From positions 434,001 to 498,000 of the forward strand of contig NZ_JAACFS010000003.1 in assembly GCF_029051645.1 (NCBI RefSeq): a DNA stretch of 64,000 bases, written 5' to 3'. Both the position numbers and the translations under genes were made by a program. This DNA is from Bradyrhizobium sp. CSA112. GTDB taxonomy: Bacteria > Pseudomonadota > Alphaproteobacteria > Rhizobiales > Xanthobacteraceae. Within the stretch, counting starts at the first letter, position 1, and every line of letters starts with the position of its first letter. The notes beneath the pieces are model-generated. The model ran no database searches. It saw nothing but the letters and a program-made list of their open reading frames with translations, and was not told the origin of the DNA. This document shows positions 33,701-43,992 of the stretch, in pieces.

Positions 33701-36095
33701 GCGAACGCTCGGCATCCTCGACATGCGACTTGATGCCGGAGGACAGCATTTCGGCGCGCGACATCAGGTCTTCGCTGGCCTGACGGCCGCTGCTTTCGAT
33801 CCGGCCCGCCACGGCTTCGATGCGCGAGCCGAGCAGATCCTCGAACTGCGCAACGCGGGTGTCGATATCGGTGGCGATGGCGCCAACCCGGGTCTCGATG
33901 CCGTTGGCGAGGTCGCCGACCCGGGTCTCGATGCCGCTGGCAAGGCCGGTGACCCGCGTCTCGAGTCCACTGGCGATGTCGCCGACCCGCGTCTCAATGC
34001 CCTGATGAATTTCCTGGAACCGCGCCTGGATGGTGTCGGTCAGATAGGCGCTGCGGCCGTCGAGGGTTTCGGTGACATTGGCAATACGATGGTCGACCGC
34101 TGCAATCGCCTGCGCGGTGCCCTCGGTCAGCGAGGAGGTGAGCAGGCTGAGCCGCTGGTCGATCGACTGGATCGCCTGCGCCGCGCCGTCGGTCAGCGAG
34201 CCCGTCAGCGTGCTGAGACGGTTGTCGATGGTTTCGGTGACGGATTTGGCTCGGGTATCGAACGTCGTCTCGAGCGATTGCAGGCGGCCGTCGACGGTCT
34301 CATCGAACCACTTGATCTTGTTTTCGAGCGAGGCGTCGAGGTTGCTGACGCGCGTGCCGAGCGTGGTTTCGAACTGCAGCAGGCGCTGATCGAGCGAAGC
34401 GGTGATCTCGCCGCTGTTCGCGACCAGGCGGGTGTCAAAAGTGTCGACGTAATTCTTCAGGCTGTCGCTGATCTCCTGGGTACGCTGGCCCATGCGCTCG
34501 ACGATGTCGCCGCCGAAAGTTTTGACGGTGCGATCGAACTCCGAGATGTGACGCGTGATCAGCGCGCCCAGCGTGCCGCTGTCGCGGGCGAACTTTTCCG
34601 CGAGCTCCGAGCCCTGGTTCTTCACCAGTTCGTCGAAGGCGCTCATCTGCAGCGCGAGGCTGTCGTGCGCGTTCTCGGTCTGGCTGATCACCTTGGCGAC
34701 CAGCGTGTTCACGGTCACGTCGAGTGCGTCGCTGGCCTTGTCGCCGGAGGTGAGGATGCGGCTCGCCAGGCGGTTGCCGGCATCGTCGATCTTGCTGACG
34801 AGATCGCCCGAGCGCAGCTCGAGTTCAAGCAGCAGCGAGTCGGAGGAATTCTTCAGGGAGTCGTGGACCTGCTCGGTGCGGTCGGAGATGCCGTCGACGA
34901 TGGTCGATGAGCGCTGTTCGAATTCACCGGTTATACGGTCGATGCGTTCGTTCAGCATCTCATGGACGCGGTCGGCGAGATCGACGAACTCGTCGTGGAC
35001 GTGGCCGGTCTTGAAATTGAGGCTGGTGGTCAGCCGCTCGGAGGCGTCGAGCACGGCGCGCGTGGTCTCGGCGCTGGCTTCCTCGAGGCGGTCGAGCAGG
35101 TCGCCGCCGCGCTCGCCGAGCGCGAGGATCATGTTGTCGCCAGCATTGCTCAGCGCGCTCGTGATGTGCTGGCCGCGCTCTTCGAGCGCGCCGGTGATGC
35201 TTTTTGCGACCTCGTCGACGCGCGAGGCGATCGCGTCCGAGATCAGTGCGATGTCGTGGCGCAGATCGATCTGCACGCCGGAAATGGCGCTGCGAACCTG
35301 CTCGGCCTGGCCGACCAGATTGTCACGCTGATGGGCGATGTCCTGCAGCAGCGCGCGAATGCGCACTTCGTTGTCGGAATAGGCGCGCTCGAGTGCTGCG
35401 ACTTCATTGGCGACGAGCGTTTCGAGTTCGCCGGCGCGCGCGATCGCGCGCTCGACGCCGTCGCCCATCGCCGCGACTTCGCGGCGAATTGCCTGACCGA
35501 CGGTCACCATCGAATCGGCGGCAGCTCCTTCGGGCTCGGAAAAGCGGATCGCGACCTGCGCCATCGACTGCGCGATCATCCGCATTTCCTGGCCGCGCCA
35601 GGCGAGGCTGGCGAGGAAATAGAACAACAGCACCGGCGCGAAGAACAATGCGGCAAGGCCGGCGAGCACCAGCACGCCGCCGCTCTGTCCGATTGCCGCC
35701 TGCAGCGAGGGCAGGAAGGCAGCGGTCAACAGAGCGCAGCCGACGATCCAGACGCCACCGAAGATGGTCGCAAGCGTGTAAACGCTGCGGGCAGGGCGGT
35801 TCTTCTGGATCGCCTGCAGAATTTGTCCGATGGTTTCGCGATCGTCATTGGCGGCGCGACGGGGGCTGCGCGGCTCCTCAATCGGATCGAACACCTGGCG
35901 CTCCGCGCTTCCGCGCGTGTCGAACGGCGTTTCGGAGTAGCTGGGCGCGGCTGAGGGCATGGTCGGCGGCGTGAGCTCGCTGCCGATCGGATTTCGGCTG
36001 CTGTCGACGCTCGTATCGCTGATGTTGAGCGCTTCCTGAATGGCAGAGAGCGCGACTTCGGTGGGATCTTTGACCTTCTTGGGATTGTTCGCCAT
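30765..36095 (-). CDS. Giant growth-pole coiled-coil membrane protein (GPR / RgsE-like)
   Basis: A 1776-residue protein. Residues 1-100 are polar (start MANNPKKVKDPTEVALSAIQEALNI), and two membrane helices lie at about 105-127 and 140-165. Almost all the rest is alpha-helical coiled coil of apolipoprotein-like type. Within it are 11-residue repeats (ETRVGDLANGI pattern, DNA 33859-34000) and eight 44-residue repeats (AGAREAQSTLVAASTEAA pattern, DNA about 32660-33720). The last 300 residues contain a Pro-rich linker and a conserved-looking helical end (LESLSLDIGRLMDRNLAAEMWDRYQRGE). Size, topology and composition match Agrobacterium GPR / Sinorhizobium RgsE, which form a ring at the growing pole of Rhizobiales and are needed for polar growth. 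That match is from memory of the families. Start ATG 36095 fits the conserved N-terminus; GAGGG upstream is at loose spacing. Confidence 0.8.
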   Translation of the reverse strand: MANNPKKVKDPTEVALSAIQEALNISDTSVDSSRNPIGSELTPPTMPSAAPSYSETPFDTRGSAERQVFDPIEEPRSPRRAANDDRETIGQILQAIQKNRPARSVYTLATIFGGVWIVGCALLTAAFLPSLQAAIGQSGGVLVLAGLAALFFAPVLLFYFLASLAWRGQEMRMIAQSMAQVAIRFSEPEGAAADSMVTVGQAIRREVAAMGDGVERAIARAGELETLVANEVAALERAYSDNEVRIRALLQDIAHQRDNLVGQAEQVRSAISGVQIDLRHDIALISDAIASRVDEVAKSITGALEERGQHITSALSNAGDNMILALGERGGDLLDRLEEASAETTRAVLDASERLTTSLNFKTGHVHDEFVDLADRVHEMLNERIDRITGEFEQRSSTIVDGISDRTEQVHDSLKNSSDSLLLELELRSGDLVSKIDDAGNRLASRILTSGDKASDALDVTVNTLVAKVISQTENAHDSLALQMSAFDELVKNQGSELAEKFARDSGTLGALITRHISEFDRTVKTFGGDIVERMGQRTQEISDSLKNYVDTFDTRLVANSGEITASLDQRLLQFETTLGTRVSNLDASLENKIKWFDETVDGRLQSLETTFDTRAKSVTETIDNRLSTLTGSLTDGAAQAIQSIDQRLSLLTSSLTEGTAQAIAAVDHRIANVTETLDGRSAYLTDTIQARFQEIHQGIETRVGDIASGLETRVTGLASGIETRVGDLANGIETRVGAIATDIDTRVAQFEDLLGSRIEAVAGRIESSGRQASEDLMSRAEMLSSGIKSHVEDAERSLTNLVVNTAETIQTGARTAQQALLTVSSDVGAQLKLTSAEVEASLAAVGTGAANSILTSAQEAQTTLVSASSEAASQIKSLAADVERTLSAAGDATAASVLSGAREAQTTLVAASTDAASQVKSLASDVERSLSLAGTATAEAVTAGAREAQSTLVAASTEAANQVKSLAADVQRSLSIAGTATAEAITAGAREAQSTLMNASADASSQVKSLAADMERSLSMAGNATAESITTGAREAQNALMTASSEAANHVKSLAIDVERTLTAVGAETAAAILGTAREAQSSLSATSVEAANQIKAIAGDMERSLGVVTASTTDTIQTTAQNAQSALIAATNEVSTKVKSTSADIERSVLAASSNFGSTMTGKTDEIVTYVQQQTDRLAQIVDSRRGSLVEALSARTTQLTTDIDRVTADALKSIETRGQAFSQSMSTHGSEVARTITSAGDLATGAVAKSLKDLEQSSRSAIDQSRQVSIAAVTEMQETSKILRTDTVALFERLREGNILLQEVLTGAHDNLNSLERALVTRVADFVSAMNDVTAHNGVATQTLDDQLTVFNSKTSKALEDLGALSSEFEKHGKSLVEAASVVEQANRSTSTSVADRKLQLESLVTTIDLRTTDLDQRLSRFTGLLDESLAAAEERARDIARVVAETAGAGSAAISRQFEAVRAAAENERQQTLDAMNHLYQQSTHETDAMFKQSTEKFGAMVQAMKQMAAEMHQELEATRNELRRGVLEMPQEAADNTAQMRKVIVDQIEALAELNRIVAHHGRGLDVVTSGRASVQRQEEPVMASAAGGRNEVRMRDAGSASTLPPPDLGMPAQRRTEAPPVSPVSQDAGRDGWLSDLLHRTDAGTGREAPRGRVPQSPANPLESLSLDIGRLMDRNLAAEMWDRYQRGESKAFSKRLYTPAGQKAFDEVARKYRADRAFKQTVDRYIAEFERLLDEVAREDRGPQALRGHLTSETGMVYTLLAHAAGRLG
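32660..33720. repeat. Eight tandem 132-bp repeats within the growth-pole gene
   Basis: A recurring block can be aligned at 132-bp steps: gattt/gactt anchors at about 32671, 32803, 32935, 33067, 33199, 33331, 33463 and 33595. The copies between 33060 and 33400 are the most alike (gagcgacttgacctg is shared). Each encodes 44 residues, a multiple of four 11-residue helical turns. The period keeps the frame, so copy number could change by recombination without breaking the gene. Confidence 0.85.
33859..34001. repeat. Tandem 33-bp repeats within the growth-pole gene
   Basis: The motif gtctcgatgcc (or close variants) recurs at 33859, 33892, 33925, 33958 and 33991, exactly 33 bp apart. It encodes 11-residue helical repeats with the pattern ETRVGxLAxGI, the classical apolipoprotein periodicity. 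Confidence 0.88.
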
Positions 36096-36269
36096 GTTCA
36101 GTCCGAGCCCTCTTAACTTTACGCGTCCAGCCGTTCTTGCAAAAAGCCCCCGCAAGCTCGAAGCCGGATTCATAAGCCCCCGCGGACGCAAGGCGTGCCC
36201 CGCCGGCACCTTGTCCGCCACATCCGCAAACATCCTATTGGCTGAGCGATACGAATGAAATGGCCGCGA

Positions 36270-36328
36270 TTAAGACATTCTTAATCATCCTTAATCATCG
36301 TTAACAGCTTTGTTTCTTAAGGCCTTAA
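36270..36328. promoter_or_regulatory. Cluster of CtrA-type TTAA boxes
   Basis: TTAA at 36270-36273 and TTAA at 36281-36284 are separated by exactly 7 bases, the CtrA consensus TTAA-N7-TTAA. Two more TTAA follow at 6-base spacing (36291, 36301), and a TTAA-N4-TTAA pair at 36317-36328. The cluster lies in the 396-bp gap between the leftward growth-pole gene and the rightward Hpt gene. It could place either or both under the cell-cycle regulator CtrA. Binding is inferred from sequence only. Confidence 0.6.
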
Positions 36329-36491
36329 GGATACACAAATTTCTGGAACCGGATCGCCGATAAAGGCGAATTGTCGGCGAAAACAAGGCGAAGCAGCGGC
36401 AAATTCGAAGAACACTCCGTTAACCCTGTCGTGGTTGGCTGACGAAAAGCCCCTCCGAGAATCAGTGCAGGGGTTATCCGGACCTAGGCCA

Positions 36492-36869
36492 ATGCCGCTT
36501 CATCTCGAACGGGTAGAATGGATGCCATCGCCACCGCTGGCTCCCGACGACGGGCCGATCGATTTCGAACATCTGCAACGGATGACGCTCGGCGATGCCG
36601 GTATCGAGCAGGAAGTGTTGACGATGTTTTTGGCGCAATCGGCAAGGCTCGTGCGCAACCTCGCCGCCATGCCGTCTGATGCCGGCGCGCTGGTGCACAC
36701 GCTCAAGGGCTCGGCCCGCGCGATCGGCGCCTTTGCCGTCGCCGATGCCGCGGCGCGGTTGGAGGCGGTCATCACCGGTGGCTCCGACCCGTCCGCTGCG
36801 CTTGCGGAACTCGACGAGGCGGTCGCGCAGGCGCGGGCAGCGATCGAGGCGGTTCTGCGCCGTTCCTGA
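36492..36869 (+). CDS. Histidine phosphotransfer (Hpt) domain protein
   Basis: About 125 residues, one Hpt domain: [31 protein letters not shown] in the first half and the phospho-acceptor motif [14 protein letters not shown]. The rest is a second helix pair. Such proteins relay phosphate between hybrid kinases and response regulators. There is no kinase or regulator gene beside it, so partners are unknown. The start is uncertain: ATG 36492 is used here, TTG 36435 and ATG 36522 are alternatives, none with a clear ribosome site. CtrA-like boxes lie upstream. Confidence 0.83.
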   Translation: MPLHLERVEWMPSPPLAPDDGPIDFEHLQRMTLGDAGIEQEVLTMFLAQSARLVRNLAAMPSDAGALVHTLKGSARAIGAFAVADAAARLEAVITGGSDPSAALAELDEAVAQARAAIEAVLRRS

Positions 36870-37005
36870 GAGGAAAGCGGTCCGTATTGGCCAAAATCCC
36901 GGTAAGTGCCGTTTCAGCTTTTCGTCCCGACCGCTGGCGCTGTGCGGATCGACCCGTTATAGGACTGCCGGGACCTCCTTACATATTCCGGCAGCACGAG
37001 CGATC

Positions 37006-37326
37006 ATGGCCAAAATCCACTTTGTCGACCATACCGGCGAAAAACGAACCATTGAAGTCGAGAACGGCGCGACCGTGATGGAAGCTGCGATCCGCAACGC
37101 CATTCCGGGCATCGAGGCCGAATGCGGCGGCGCTTGTGCCTGCGCGACCTGCCACGTCTATGTCGACGAAGCCTGGCGCGAGAAGGTCGGCTCTCCGACC
37201 CCGATGGAAGAAGACATGCTGGACTTCGGTTTCGACGTGCGGCCGAACTCGCGCCTTTCGTGCCAGATCAAGGTGAGCGACGACCTCGACGGTTTGGTCG
37301 TGTCGACGCCGGAACGGCAAGCCTGA
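37006..37326 (+). CDS. [2Fe-2S] ferredoxin, adrenodoxin-type
   Basis: A 106-residue ferredoxin with the vertebrate/bacterial adrenodoxin-type cluster motif: [14 protein letters not shown], whose cysteines plus the later Cys in RLSCQIKV bind the cluster. It begins [18 protein letters not shown] and keeps the DMLDFGFDV segment that partners contact. Such ferredoxins pass electrons to cytochrome P450s or act in iron-sulfur assembly. A TrxR-type ferredoxin reductase gene lies 1.7 kb downstream and is a likely partner. In Rhodopseudomonas palustris a similar ferredoxin and reductase pair serves P450s (family knowledge). Confidence 0.94.
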   Translation: MAKIHFVDHTGEKRTIEVENGATVMEAAIRNAIPGIEAECGGACACATCHVYVDEAWREKVGSPTPMEEDMLDFGFDVRPNSRLSCQIKVSDDLDGLVVSTPERQA

Positions 37327-37340
37327 GGTCGCAAAGACAT

Positions 37341-38453
37341 TCAGCGCGATCCGGCGTTGGCGGTGTCCGCGAGATGATCGTCGACCGCATATAGCGCGCA
37401 ATCGGGCGCGTGTTCCGCGCAGGCGGCGAGGGCAGCTTCCGTCGCTTCGCGCGCCGATCGGCGCCCGCTGCGGAAAGCGAAAGCTCCCTTTGGCGAGACG
37501 GCAAAGGCCCGGTGCGGGCTGGCGGAGAGATAATCGGCAAATCCCGCGCGCCCCTTGTCGCGCAATTGTTGCGGCGGCGGCAGTGGCGATGGCGCCGGCA
37601 TCGCGGCGATATCGCGCGTTCCCAGATTTTGATCGCGCAGGAAGCCATCCACCGCGGGCGTCCAGAGCGGTATCGCGCGCGAAAACAGAGAATGGCCGTC
37701 ATCGCCATGTGGCGGGAAATCGACGAATTGCGCCCGCCCGCCGGCGTCGGTAAACGCCGCGAACATTCTGCGCACCAGTTCGGGCCCGAAGAACTTGTCG
37801 TTCTGCGCGTAGATCCACAGCGTCGGAATCCGCGACGTCTTGCCTAGCGTGGCGAAGGCGCGGACCAGCGCATCCTCGTCGCAGACGTCATTGTCGGCGC
37901 GCGAACCGCGGCCACCGGCGAAATTGATCACGGCGGCGAGTCCCGGCGGGGGATTGGCGGTCAGCGCGATGGAAGCGAAGCCACCAGCCGAGACGCCGAC
38001 CGCGATCATGCCATTGGTCGAAACGTCGCTCCGGCTGCTCATGGCTTCGATTGCCGCGCGTAGATCGCTGGCCGACTGCCGTGCCGCACGCAAATATTCG
38101 CGTTGGCCACACGGGCCGCTGCTCTCGGCATATCTGCCATCGGAATCGCCATAGCCCCTGCGCATGAACACCAGTGCCGCAAAACCGCGCCGAGCGAATT
38201 CAAGGGCTTGCCGATAGGATCTATACGGCGACATCGGCGCCCGCGCCGCCCCATCGCGCGGCGCACCGTGGCTGATCAAGGCGAGTGGATAGCGGCGCGC
38301 GCCCGAAGGCCGCAACAGCATCGCTTCAAGTCCGCGCGGGCCTGCGGCCTCCATCGGAATACGCAGGTCCTCCCGATGGAACGGCTCGGCCGCGGCAGGC
38401 TGCATCATCGCGATGCCGACGAGCAGGGCCGCGAACATCGCCGCGCGCGTCAT
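37341..38453 (-). CDS. Exported alpha/beta hydrolase (dienelactone hydrolase-like)
   Basis: A 370-residue protein with a signal peptide (to about residue 22, MQPAAAEP). The alpha/beta-hydrolase core shows LALISHGAPRDG, GFAALVFMRRGYGDSDG, the nucleophile elbow GVSAGGFASI (Ser) and FPPHGDDGHSLF with the histidine. An extra C-terminal segment of about 80 residues contains a Cys pair (AACAEHAPDCALYAVDDH). The substrate is unknown. The start codon overlaps the stop of the thioesterase gene by 4 bp, so the two genes are coupled and run in the same transcript. Confidence 0.82.
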   Translation of the reverse strand: MTRAAMFAALLVGIAMMQPAAAEPFHREDLRIPMEAAGPRGLEAMLLRPSGARRYPLALISHGAPRDGAARAPMSPYRSYRQALEFARRGFAALVFMRRGYGDSDGRYAESSGPCGQREYLRAARQSASDLRAAIEAMSSRSDVSTNGMIAVGVSAGGFASIALTANPPPGLAAVINFAGGRGSRADNDVCDEDALVRAFATLGKTSRIPTLWIYAQNDKFFGPELVRRMFAAFTDAGGRAQFVDFPPHGDDGHSLFSRAIPLWTPAVDGFLRDQNLGTRDIAAMPAPSPLPPPQQLRDKGRAGFADYLSASPHRAFAVSPKGAFAFRSGRRSAREATEAALAACAEHAPDCALYAVDDHLADTANAGSR

Positions 38454-38905
38454 GCGGGCGTTGCTCCGCGGCGGATCCAGCGCTGAAAATTCGCCAGGAT
38501 TTCCGGCGTCAACGGCGTCGGCTTGCGCGTGGCTTCGTCAAGCAGCACCGATACCGATTGCGCCGACGCAACGCATTTGCCTTCGGAGAACACCACCTGA
38601 TCGAAGGTGACGGAAGTTCTGCCGAACTTGACGACGCCCAGTCCCATTTCGATCGTGCCTGGCCAGCGCAATTCGGCGCGGAAATGGATGTCGAGCCGGA
38701 CCATGATCCAGGCAAAGCCATCCGGCATCAGACCGTAGCCGGGATTCTTCATCAGCGTGACGCGGCCGGTTTCGAAATAGGTTGCGTAGACCGCGTTGTT
38801 GACGTGCTGGTTGGGATCGAGGTCGGCAAATCTCACATTGTCCGACAAGCGATAGGGAAAATCCTCCAGACGCGGGGTCGCGTCGGCACGCAAGGGGGCG
38901 TTCAC
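38450..38905 (-). CDS. Acyl-CoA thioesterase, hot-dog fold (4HBT type)
   Basis: A 151-residue single hot-dog domain. The motif VRFADLDPNQHVNNAVYATYFETGR carries the catalytic Asp of the 4-hydroxybenzoyl-CoA thioesterase type. KFGRTSVTFDQVVFSEG and SVSVLLDEATRKPTPL are the matching later strands. It would hydrolyse an acyl-CoA in the cytoplasm; the natural acyl chain is unknown. It shares 4 bp with the downstream alpha/beta-hydrolase gene. Confidence 0.9.
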   Translation of the reverse strand: MNAPLRADATPRLEDFPYRLSDNVRFADLDPNQHVNNAVYATYFETGRVTLMKNPGYGLMPDGFAWIMVRLDIHFRAELRWPGTIEMGLGVVKFGRTSVTFDQVVFSEGKCVASAQSVSVLLDEATRKPTPLTPEILANFQRWIRRGATPA

Positions 38906-38954
38906 GGGGCCATCTCCGAAAATTTCGGTCCCTTACAGCCCACTTGTCGAATGA

Positions 38955-40091
<1,137 letters not shown>

Positions 40092-40216
40092 TTCCCAAAA
40101 AGATGACGGTTGTGCTAGCGGAGCTTTGCCGGCCCGCGTGGCGATCGTTACTGGAACCGTCCGCGAAATGGCCTTAGTCTGCGGCCATTCATTTAGGGAA
40201 TTGATCAGGTGATCAC

Positions 40217-40825
40217 ATGCGCAAGCTAGCCGGATTTCAACTGATACTCCCGATCGTGATCGGGCTCGCATTTACCGGGGAACTCGCCGCGCAGCCGGTG
40301 GAACCTTCTGCGGCCGGGCTGTGGGAGAAGGTCGAGAAGGGCAAGCCGGTCGGCTGGTTTCTGGTGGTCGATCGCAACGGCACCTTCGAAGGCGCGTTCG
40401 CCAAGCTCTTTTCCGAGCCCGGCGATGCTCCCAATCCGATCTGCTCGAAATGCACCGACGATCGAAAGGATGCGCCGTGGCTTGGGCTCTCCTTCATCCG
40501 CGACATGAAGCGCGAGGGATTGAAGTACGAGAACGGCAATGTGCTCGATCCGCGCGATGGCAAGATCTACAAGGCCAAGATGACGCTCAGTCCCGATGGG
40601 CAGACGTTGACGATGCGCGGCTATCTCGGCATCTCGCTGTTGGGCAAGGATGAGATCTGGACGCGCCTGCCGGACACGGCGATAGCGCAGCTCGATCCCG
40701 CTATCATCGCAAAATACCTGCCCGCGCACGCTGCAGCGATGAAGCCTCCAGCCGGTGCGGCAAAGGCCCCTGCAGCGCCCAAGAAGACCACTGCGCCGGC
40801 GCCCGCTCCAGTTCCAGCGCGCTAG
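40217..40825 (+). CDS. DUF2147-family exported protein
   Basis: A 202-residue protein: signal peptide (to about residue 25), then one DUF2147 domain recognised from [37 protein letters not shown] and the [19 protein letters not shown] segment, a lipocalin-like beta structure. The tail is Ala/Pro/Lys-rich. Domain members occur widely in the periplasm of Gram-negatives with no assigned role. Its stop overlaps the end of the convergent SGNH gene by 4 bp. Confidence 0.86.
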   Translation: MRKLAGFQLILPIVIGLAFTGELAAQPVEPSAAGLWEKVEKGKPVGWFLVVDRNGTFEGAFAKLFSEPGDAPNPICSKCTDDRKDAPWLGLSFIRDMKREGLKYENGNVLDPRDGKIYKAKMTLSPDGQTLTMRGYLGISLLGKDEIWTRLPDTAIAQLDPAIIAKYLPAHAAAMKPPAGAAKAPAAPKKTTAPAPAPVPAR

Positions 40826-42804
40826 AAAAGTCCGCCGGCTCTGCCGGGTGGGCGCGGCGCGTCTGGTATTGGCGGCACCGGCTGCGAGGTAACTTCAGGC
40901 ACCGCCGCATCGAGCTGCAGCACGGCGGCGGCAGCCGGCACGACGGCATCCGCCATGGCCGCGTGACCCTCGGCGCTCGGATGCACCGCCCCGCCATAGA
41001 CCGCCGACAAGACGCCCCAGGTTGCGTCATGGATATCGGACGGCTGCTGCGATGACGGCAGGCCTTGGGGGTAGGTCATCGCCGCGAAGTAGCTGTCATT
41101 GGCATCGCGGATCCAGCGCGCGCGTGGCAGATAGGCGCGGTACTCGCCGGCGCTGCGGCCACACAGCATCGGCTGGTTGGCGGCTGTGACGATATCGGGA
41201 TCGAAGCTATCGCCGGTGGCCGAGAAGCACTGCCGGTCGAATTCGGGGTCGCTTTCGGCGCGTGCGCAGAAGCCGTGGCTGGCAAAGCTGGTCTGATGGC
41301 TGTCGACGAAAGTCATGCGGTCGGTGCTCGGATTGCGGCACAGGATGCCGCCCTCGCACAGCGCCAGCGCTCTTAACTGCGGCAGGAATTCGCCTTCGAC
41401 GAAGTTCGATACGGCGGCCAGCCGCTGCGGCTGGGCATTGAAGGAGGGATGAATGTCGAAGCCGGCGCGTCCGCCGGGGCAGGGCGCGCCGCCATTGGAC
41501 AGCGTCGGATTGGCGTAGGCGGTGTAGACCACCCGCGACAGGTCGCCGCCGACAAGGGGCTTGAGTGCCTCGCGCAACTTGGCAAAGCCCTGCGGCAGGT
41601 CCCGCGTCATCGCGCTGCGTGCGTCGTCCACCGAGGCCATCACGCCGCTGCGCCGAAACAGCGTACGCTCGGTCGCCGTGTCGACGATCACATCCGCAAC
41701 AAGCCCGGAAAAGTAGATATCGTTGGCGCCGATCGACAGCAGCACGAGGTCAAGCTTGCGATCCGGCTGGCGGCGTTTCACTGCAGCGATGGCTTCGCGC
41801 AGCTCGGCCAGTTGCCCGTTGACGGTGCCCTGGCACGCGCCGCCCGATTTCGACGGCAGGCAGTCGCGGGCGCGCTGCGAGCCGAACAGCCCGTCGGCAA
41901 TGGTGGCGCCGGTGCAGGCCAGCGGCAGATAGGTCACCGCGATGTGCGGATATCGCACGGCGAGCGCCAGCGCGGTCCGGGTCTGATAGCTGTAGAGCGA
42001 GCGGTGGCAGGCAGGGTTGAACCAGAGCGCGCTCTGCCGCTGCCAGACCGGCAGAAAGTCTGGCGCCTCGCAGGCTCGTCCGCCCTTATAGCCGGCGCGG
42101 CTCGGGCGGTAATATTGCGCGGCTGCCGTTCCGAGATAGGAGCGGAAGCAAAAACCTTCATCGGCCAGCGCAATCGGCCGGTCCGGATTTCCCTCGCCGG
42201 ACGCGACGCTGTCGCCGAGGCCCGCGATGAAGATGTCGCGCACCGCGATCTCGGTGAAAGCGCGCTGACTGCCCTCCGAGCTCGACATGTCGACGGTGGC
42301 AACCGTGGTGCGGCCATAGCGGACCCTGAGATTGACCGGCTCGGCGCAGTCGAAGGTGGAGGTTTGCGGGCCGTCGCCGTCGTCGATCGTCCAGGCGCAG
42401 GTGGCGCCGACCGGAACCGGACCGGTCAGCCGGGCCACGATCGGATGGTCGATCGGCGTCAGATAGCTTTCCTTGACGTTGTCGCGGGTGCAGGGCTCGC
42501 TGACGCGGCCGGCAAGATCGATGCAGAGCCGATTCACGGTGTTGCGCGCCCAGCCGCGGCCGTCGCTTTGCACCGCCAGCGCCTGTTCTGCGGCCAACAC
42601 GCTGCGGCCACGTGCGCTCTCGGCGTGTAGCAGGAAATCCCGCTCCTCGCGGAACAGGCGGAAGCGGTTGCGCACCTCCCAGGAAATCTGCAGCGGTCCG
42701 TAGCCGCCTGCGGTCTGGGCTTCCACAGCGGACGTGGACATTCCAACCAGCGCGCTGGCAACCAGCGCGATCGACATCATTGAACGTAGAAGCATTCCAG
42801 CCAT
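40822..42804 (-). CDS. Large secreted SGNH/GDSL-type hydrolase
   Basis: A 660-residue exported protein (signal peptide to about residue 30, AVEAQ). The catalytic parts of an SGNH hydrolase are visible: [12 protein letters not shown] (nucleophile Ser), [13 protein letters not shown] (Asn) and [13 protein letters not shown] (Asp/His triad end). About 200 residues precede the first motif and many cysteines occur (for example [22 protein letters not shown]), suggesting disulfides. The length is well above the 200-300 of simple esterases. The C-terminal tail is Pro-rich. The ester substrate is unknown. Confidence 0.85.
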   Translation of the reverse strand: MAGMLLRSMMSIALVASALVGMSTSAVEAQTAGGYGPLQISWEVRNRFRLFREERDFLLHAESARGRSVLAAEQALAVQSDGRGWARNTVNRLCIDLAGRVSEPCTRDNVKESYLTPIDHPIVARLTGPVPVGATCAWTIDDGDGPQTSTFDCAEPVNLRVRYGRTTVATVDMSSSEGSQRAFTEIAVRDIFIAGLGDSVASGEGNPDRPIALADEGFCFRSYLGTAAAQYYRPSRAGYKGGRACEAPDFLPVWQRQSALWFNPACHRSLYSYQTRTALALAVRYPHIAVTYLPLACTGATIADGLFGSQRARDCLPSKSGGACQGTVNGQLAELREAIAAVKRRQPDRKLDLVLLSIGANDIYFSGLVADVIVDTATERTLFRRSGVMASVDDARSAMTRDLPQGFAKLREALKPLVGGDLSRVVYTAYANPTLSNGGAPCPGGRAGFDIHPSFNAQPQRLAAVSNFVEGEFLPQLRALALCEGGILCRNPSTDRMTFVDSHQTSFASHGFCARAESDPEFDRQCFSATGDSFDPDIVTAANQPMLCGRSAGEYRAYLPRARWIRDANDSYFAAMTYPQGLPSSQQPSDIHDATWGVLSAVYGGAVHPSAEGHAAMADAVVPAAAAVLQLDAAVPEVTSQPVPPIPDAPRPPGRAGGLF

Positions 42805-42901
42805 GGCGTCGTTTGACGTTAGCGGTAAGGCAGAAATAAGAGAATGAGGCAGCTCCGACCCAAAAGACCAGACCGCGCAGATAACGACGCCGTTACCAGC
42901 C

Positions 42902-43957
42902 TCAGGATTGCCGGCCGTTGATCGGTTGCCGCACCCTGGCCTTGGCCGTGCACGCTTGGCTGAGCCGGCGCCGTTCCTGCCAGGGTTGCACCACGCTGAG
43001 CCAGACTTCGCGCGTCCCCATGATCGAAATCGATATGCCGAAGGGGATCAGGAAGTACAGGATCCGGAACACCACCAGCGTCGCCAGCAACTCTTCCCTG
43101 CTGAACTGCGGCAGCGCCACCAGCATCGCGGCGTCGAACACGCCGATGCTACCGGGCGCATGACTGGCGAAGCCGAGCAGCGTCGCGAGGATGAACACCA
43201 CCGCCAGCGAAACGAAATCGATATGCGGCTCCATCGGCATCAACAGATACATCGCCAGCGCGCAGAAGCCGAGATCGACCACGCCGATCATAACCTGCAG
43301 CAACGTCAGCCGGGCGGAAGGCAACACGACCTTCCAGCCGTTCTGCCCGAGCTCGCGGCGACCCTGGCCCATCAGCAGCCAGACGAAATAGGCGGCGATG
43401 CCGGCAAGGCAGCCGATCGCGATCATCCGGTTCATCGCCGGCGGCAGCAGGTCCATCGCCGATGCCGCCTCGGGATGCCAGGCCATGCCGCAGCCGAGTA
43501 CGAACAGATTGCCGAGCCAGAAGGTGAGCCCTGAGAGAAAGCAGATTTTTGCGACATCGATCGCCGTCAGGCCGTAGTCGGAATAGATCCGGAACCGGAT
43601 CGCGCCGCCGGTGAAGACGGTGGCGCCGATGTTGTGGCCGATGGTGTAGCTGGTGAAGCTCGACAGCGCGGCGATGCGATAGGGTACGTGCGTCTTGCCA
43701 ATGGTTCGCAAGGCGAAGAAATCATAGAAGGTCAGCGTGCAAAACGCCCCCACCACGCATAGCGCGGCCAGCGCGATGCGATGCGGGGCGATCTCCGTCA
43801 GCGCGGTCAGGATAATTCCGGTGTCCACCCCTTTCAGGGTGCGAACCAGTGTAGTGACCGCAAAGATGATGATGAGGAGACTCGCAGCGATCCCTAGCCG
43901 TTTCCAGCCGATCTTCTCCTTGAAGCCACGCCCGAGCGCGGTCAGCAGCCGATGCAT
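42902..43957 (-). CDS. Lysylphosphatidylglycerol synthase-like membrane protein (UPF0104 type)
   Basis: A 351-residue protein with about eight membrane helices. FYDFFALRTIGKTHVPY, SYTIGHNIGATVFTGGAIRFRIY and ATLLGFASHAPGSIGVFDAAML are signatures of the flippase-like N-terminal domain of MprF. The C-terminal aminoacyl transferase of MprF is absent, so it is the stand-alone flippase-like form found in many proteobacteria. A lipid-flipping role is likely but not shown. GGGAGG precedes the ATG. Confidence 0.87.
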   Translation of the reverse strand: MHRLLTALGRGFKEKIGWKRLGIAASLLIIIFAVTTLVRTLKGVDTGIILTALTEIAPHRIALAALCVVGAFCTLTFYDFFALRTIGKTHVPYRIAALSSFTSYTIGHNIGATVFTGGAIRFRIYSDYGLTAIDVAKICFLSGLTFWLGNLFVLGCGMAWHPEAASAMDLLPPAMNRMIAIGCLAGIAAYFVWLLMGQGRRELGQNGWKVVLPSARLTLLQVMIGVVDLGFCALAMYLLMPMEPHIDFVSLAVVFILATLLGFASHAPGSIGVFDAAMLVALPQFSREELLATLVVFRILYFLIPFGISISIMGTREVWLSVVQPWQERRRLSQACTAKARVRQPINGRQS

Positions 43958-43992
43958 TCATCCTCCCGGCGGGGCAATACGTAAAGATGGGC

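Noticed and set aside
32660..34001. Regular 132-bp and 33-bp repeats considered as a CRISPR array
   Set aside because: The repeats are contiguous without unique spacers, vary in sequence and encode in-frame helical repeats of a protein.
30639..34910. Several long rightward frames over the growth-pole gene (for example 31971-33398 and 33510-34910)
   Set aside because: They mirror the repeats of the leftward coiled-coil gene and have shadow composition; the leftward frame is continuous for 5.3 kb and has the membrane helices and conserved N-terminus.
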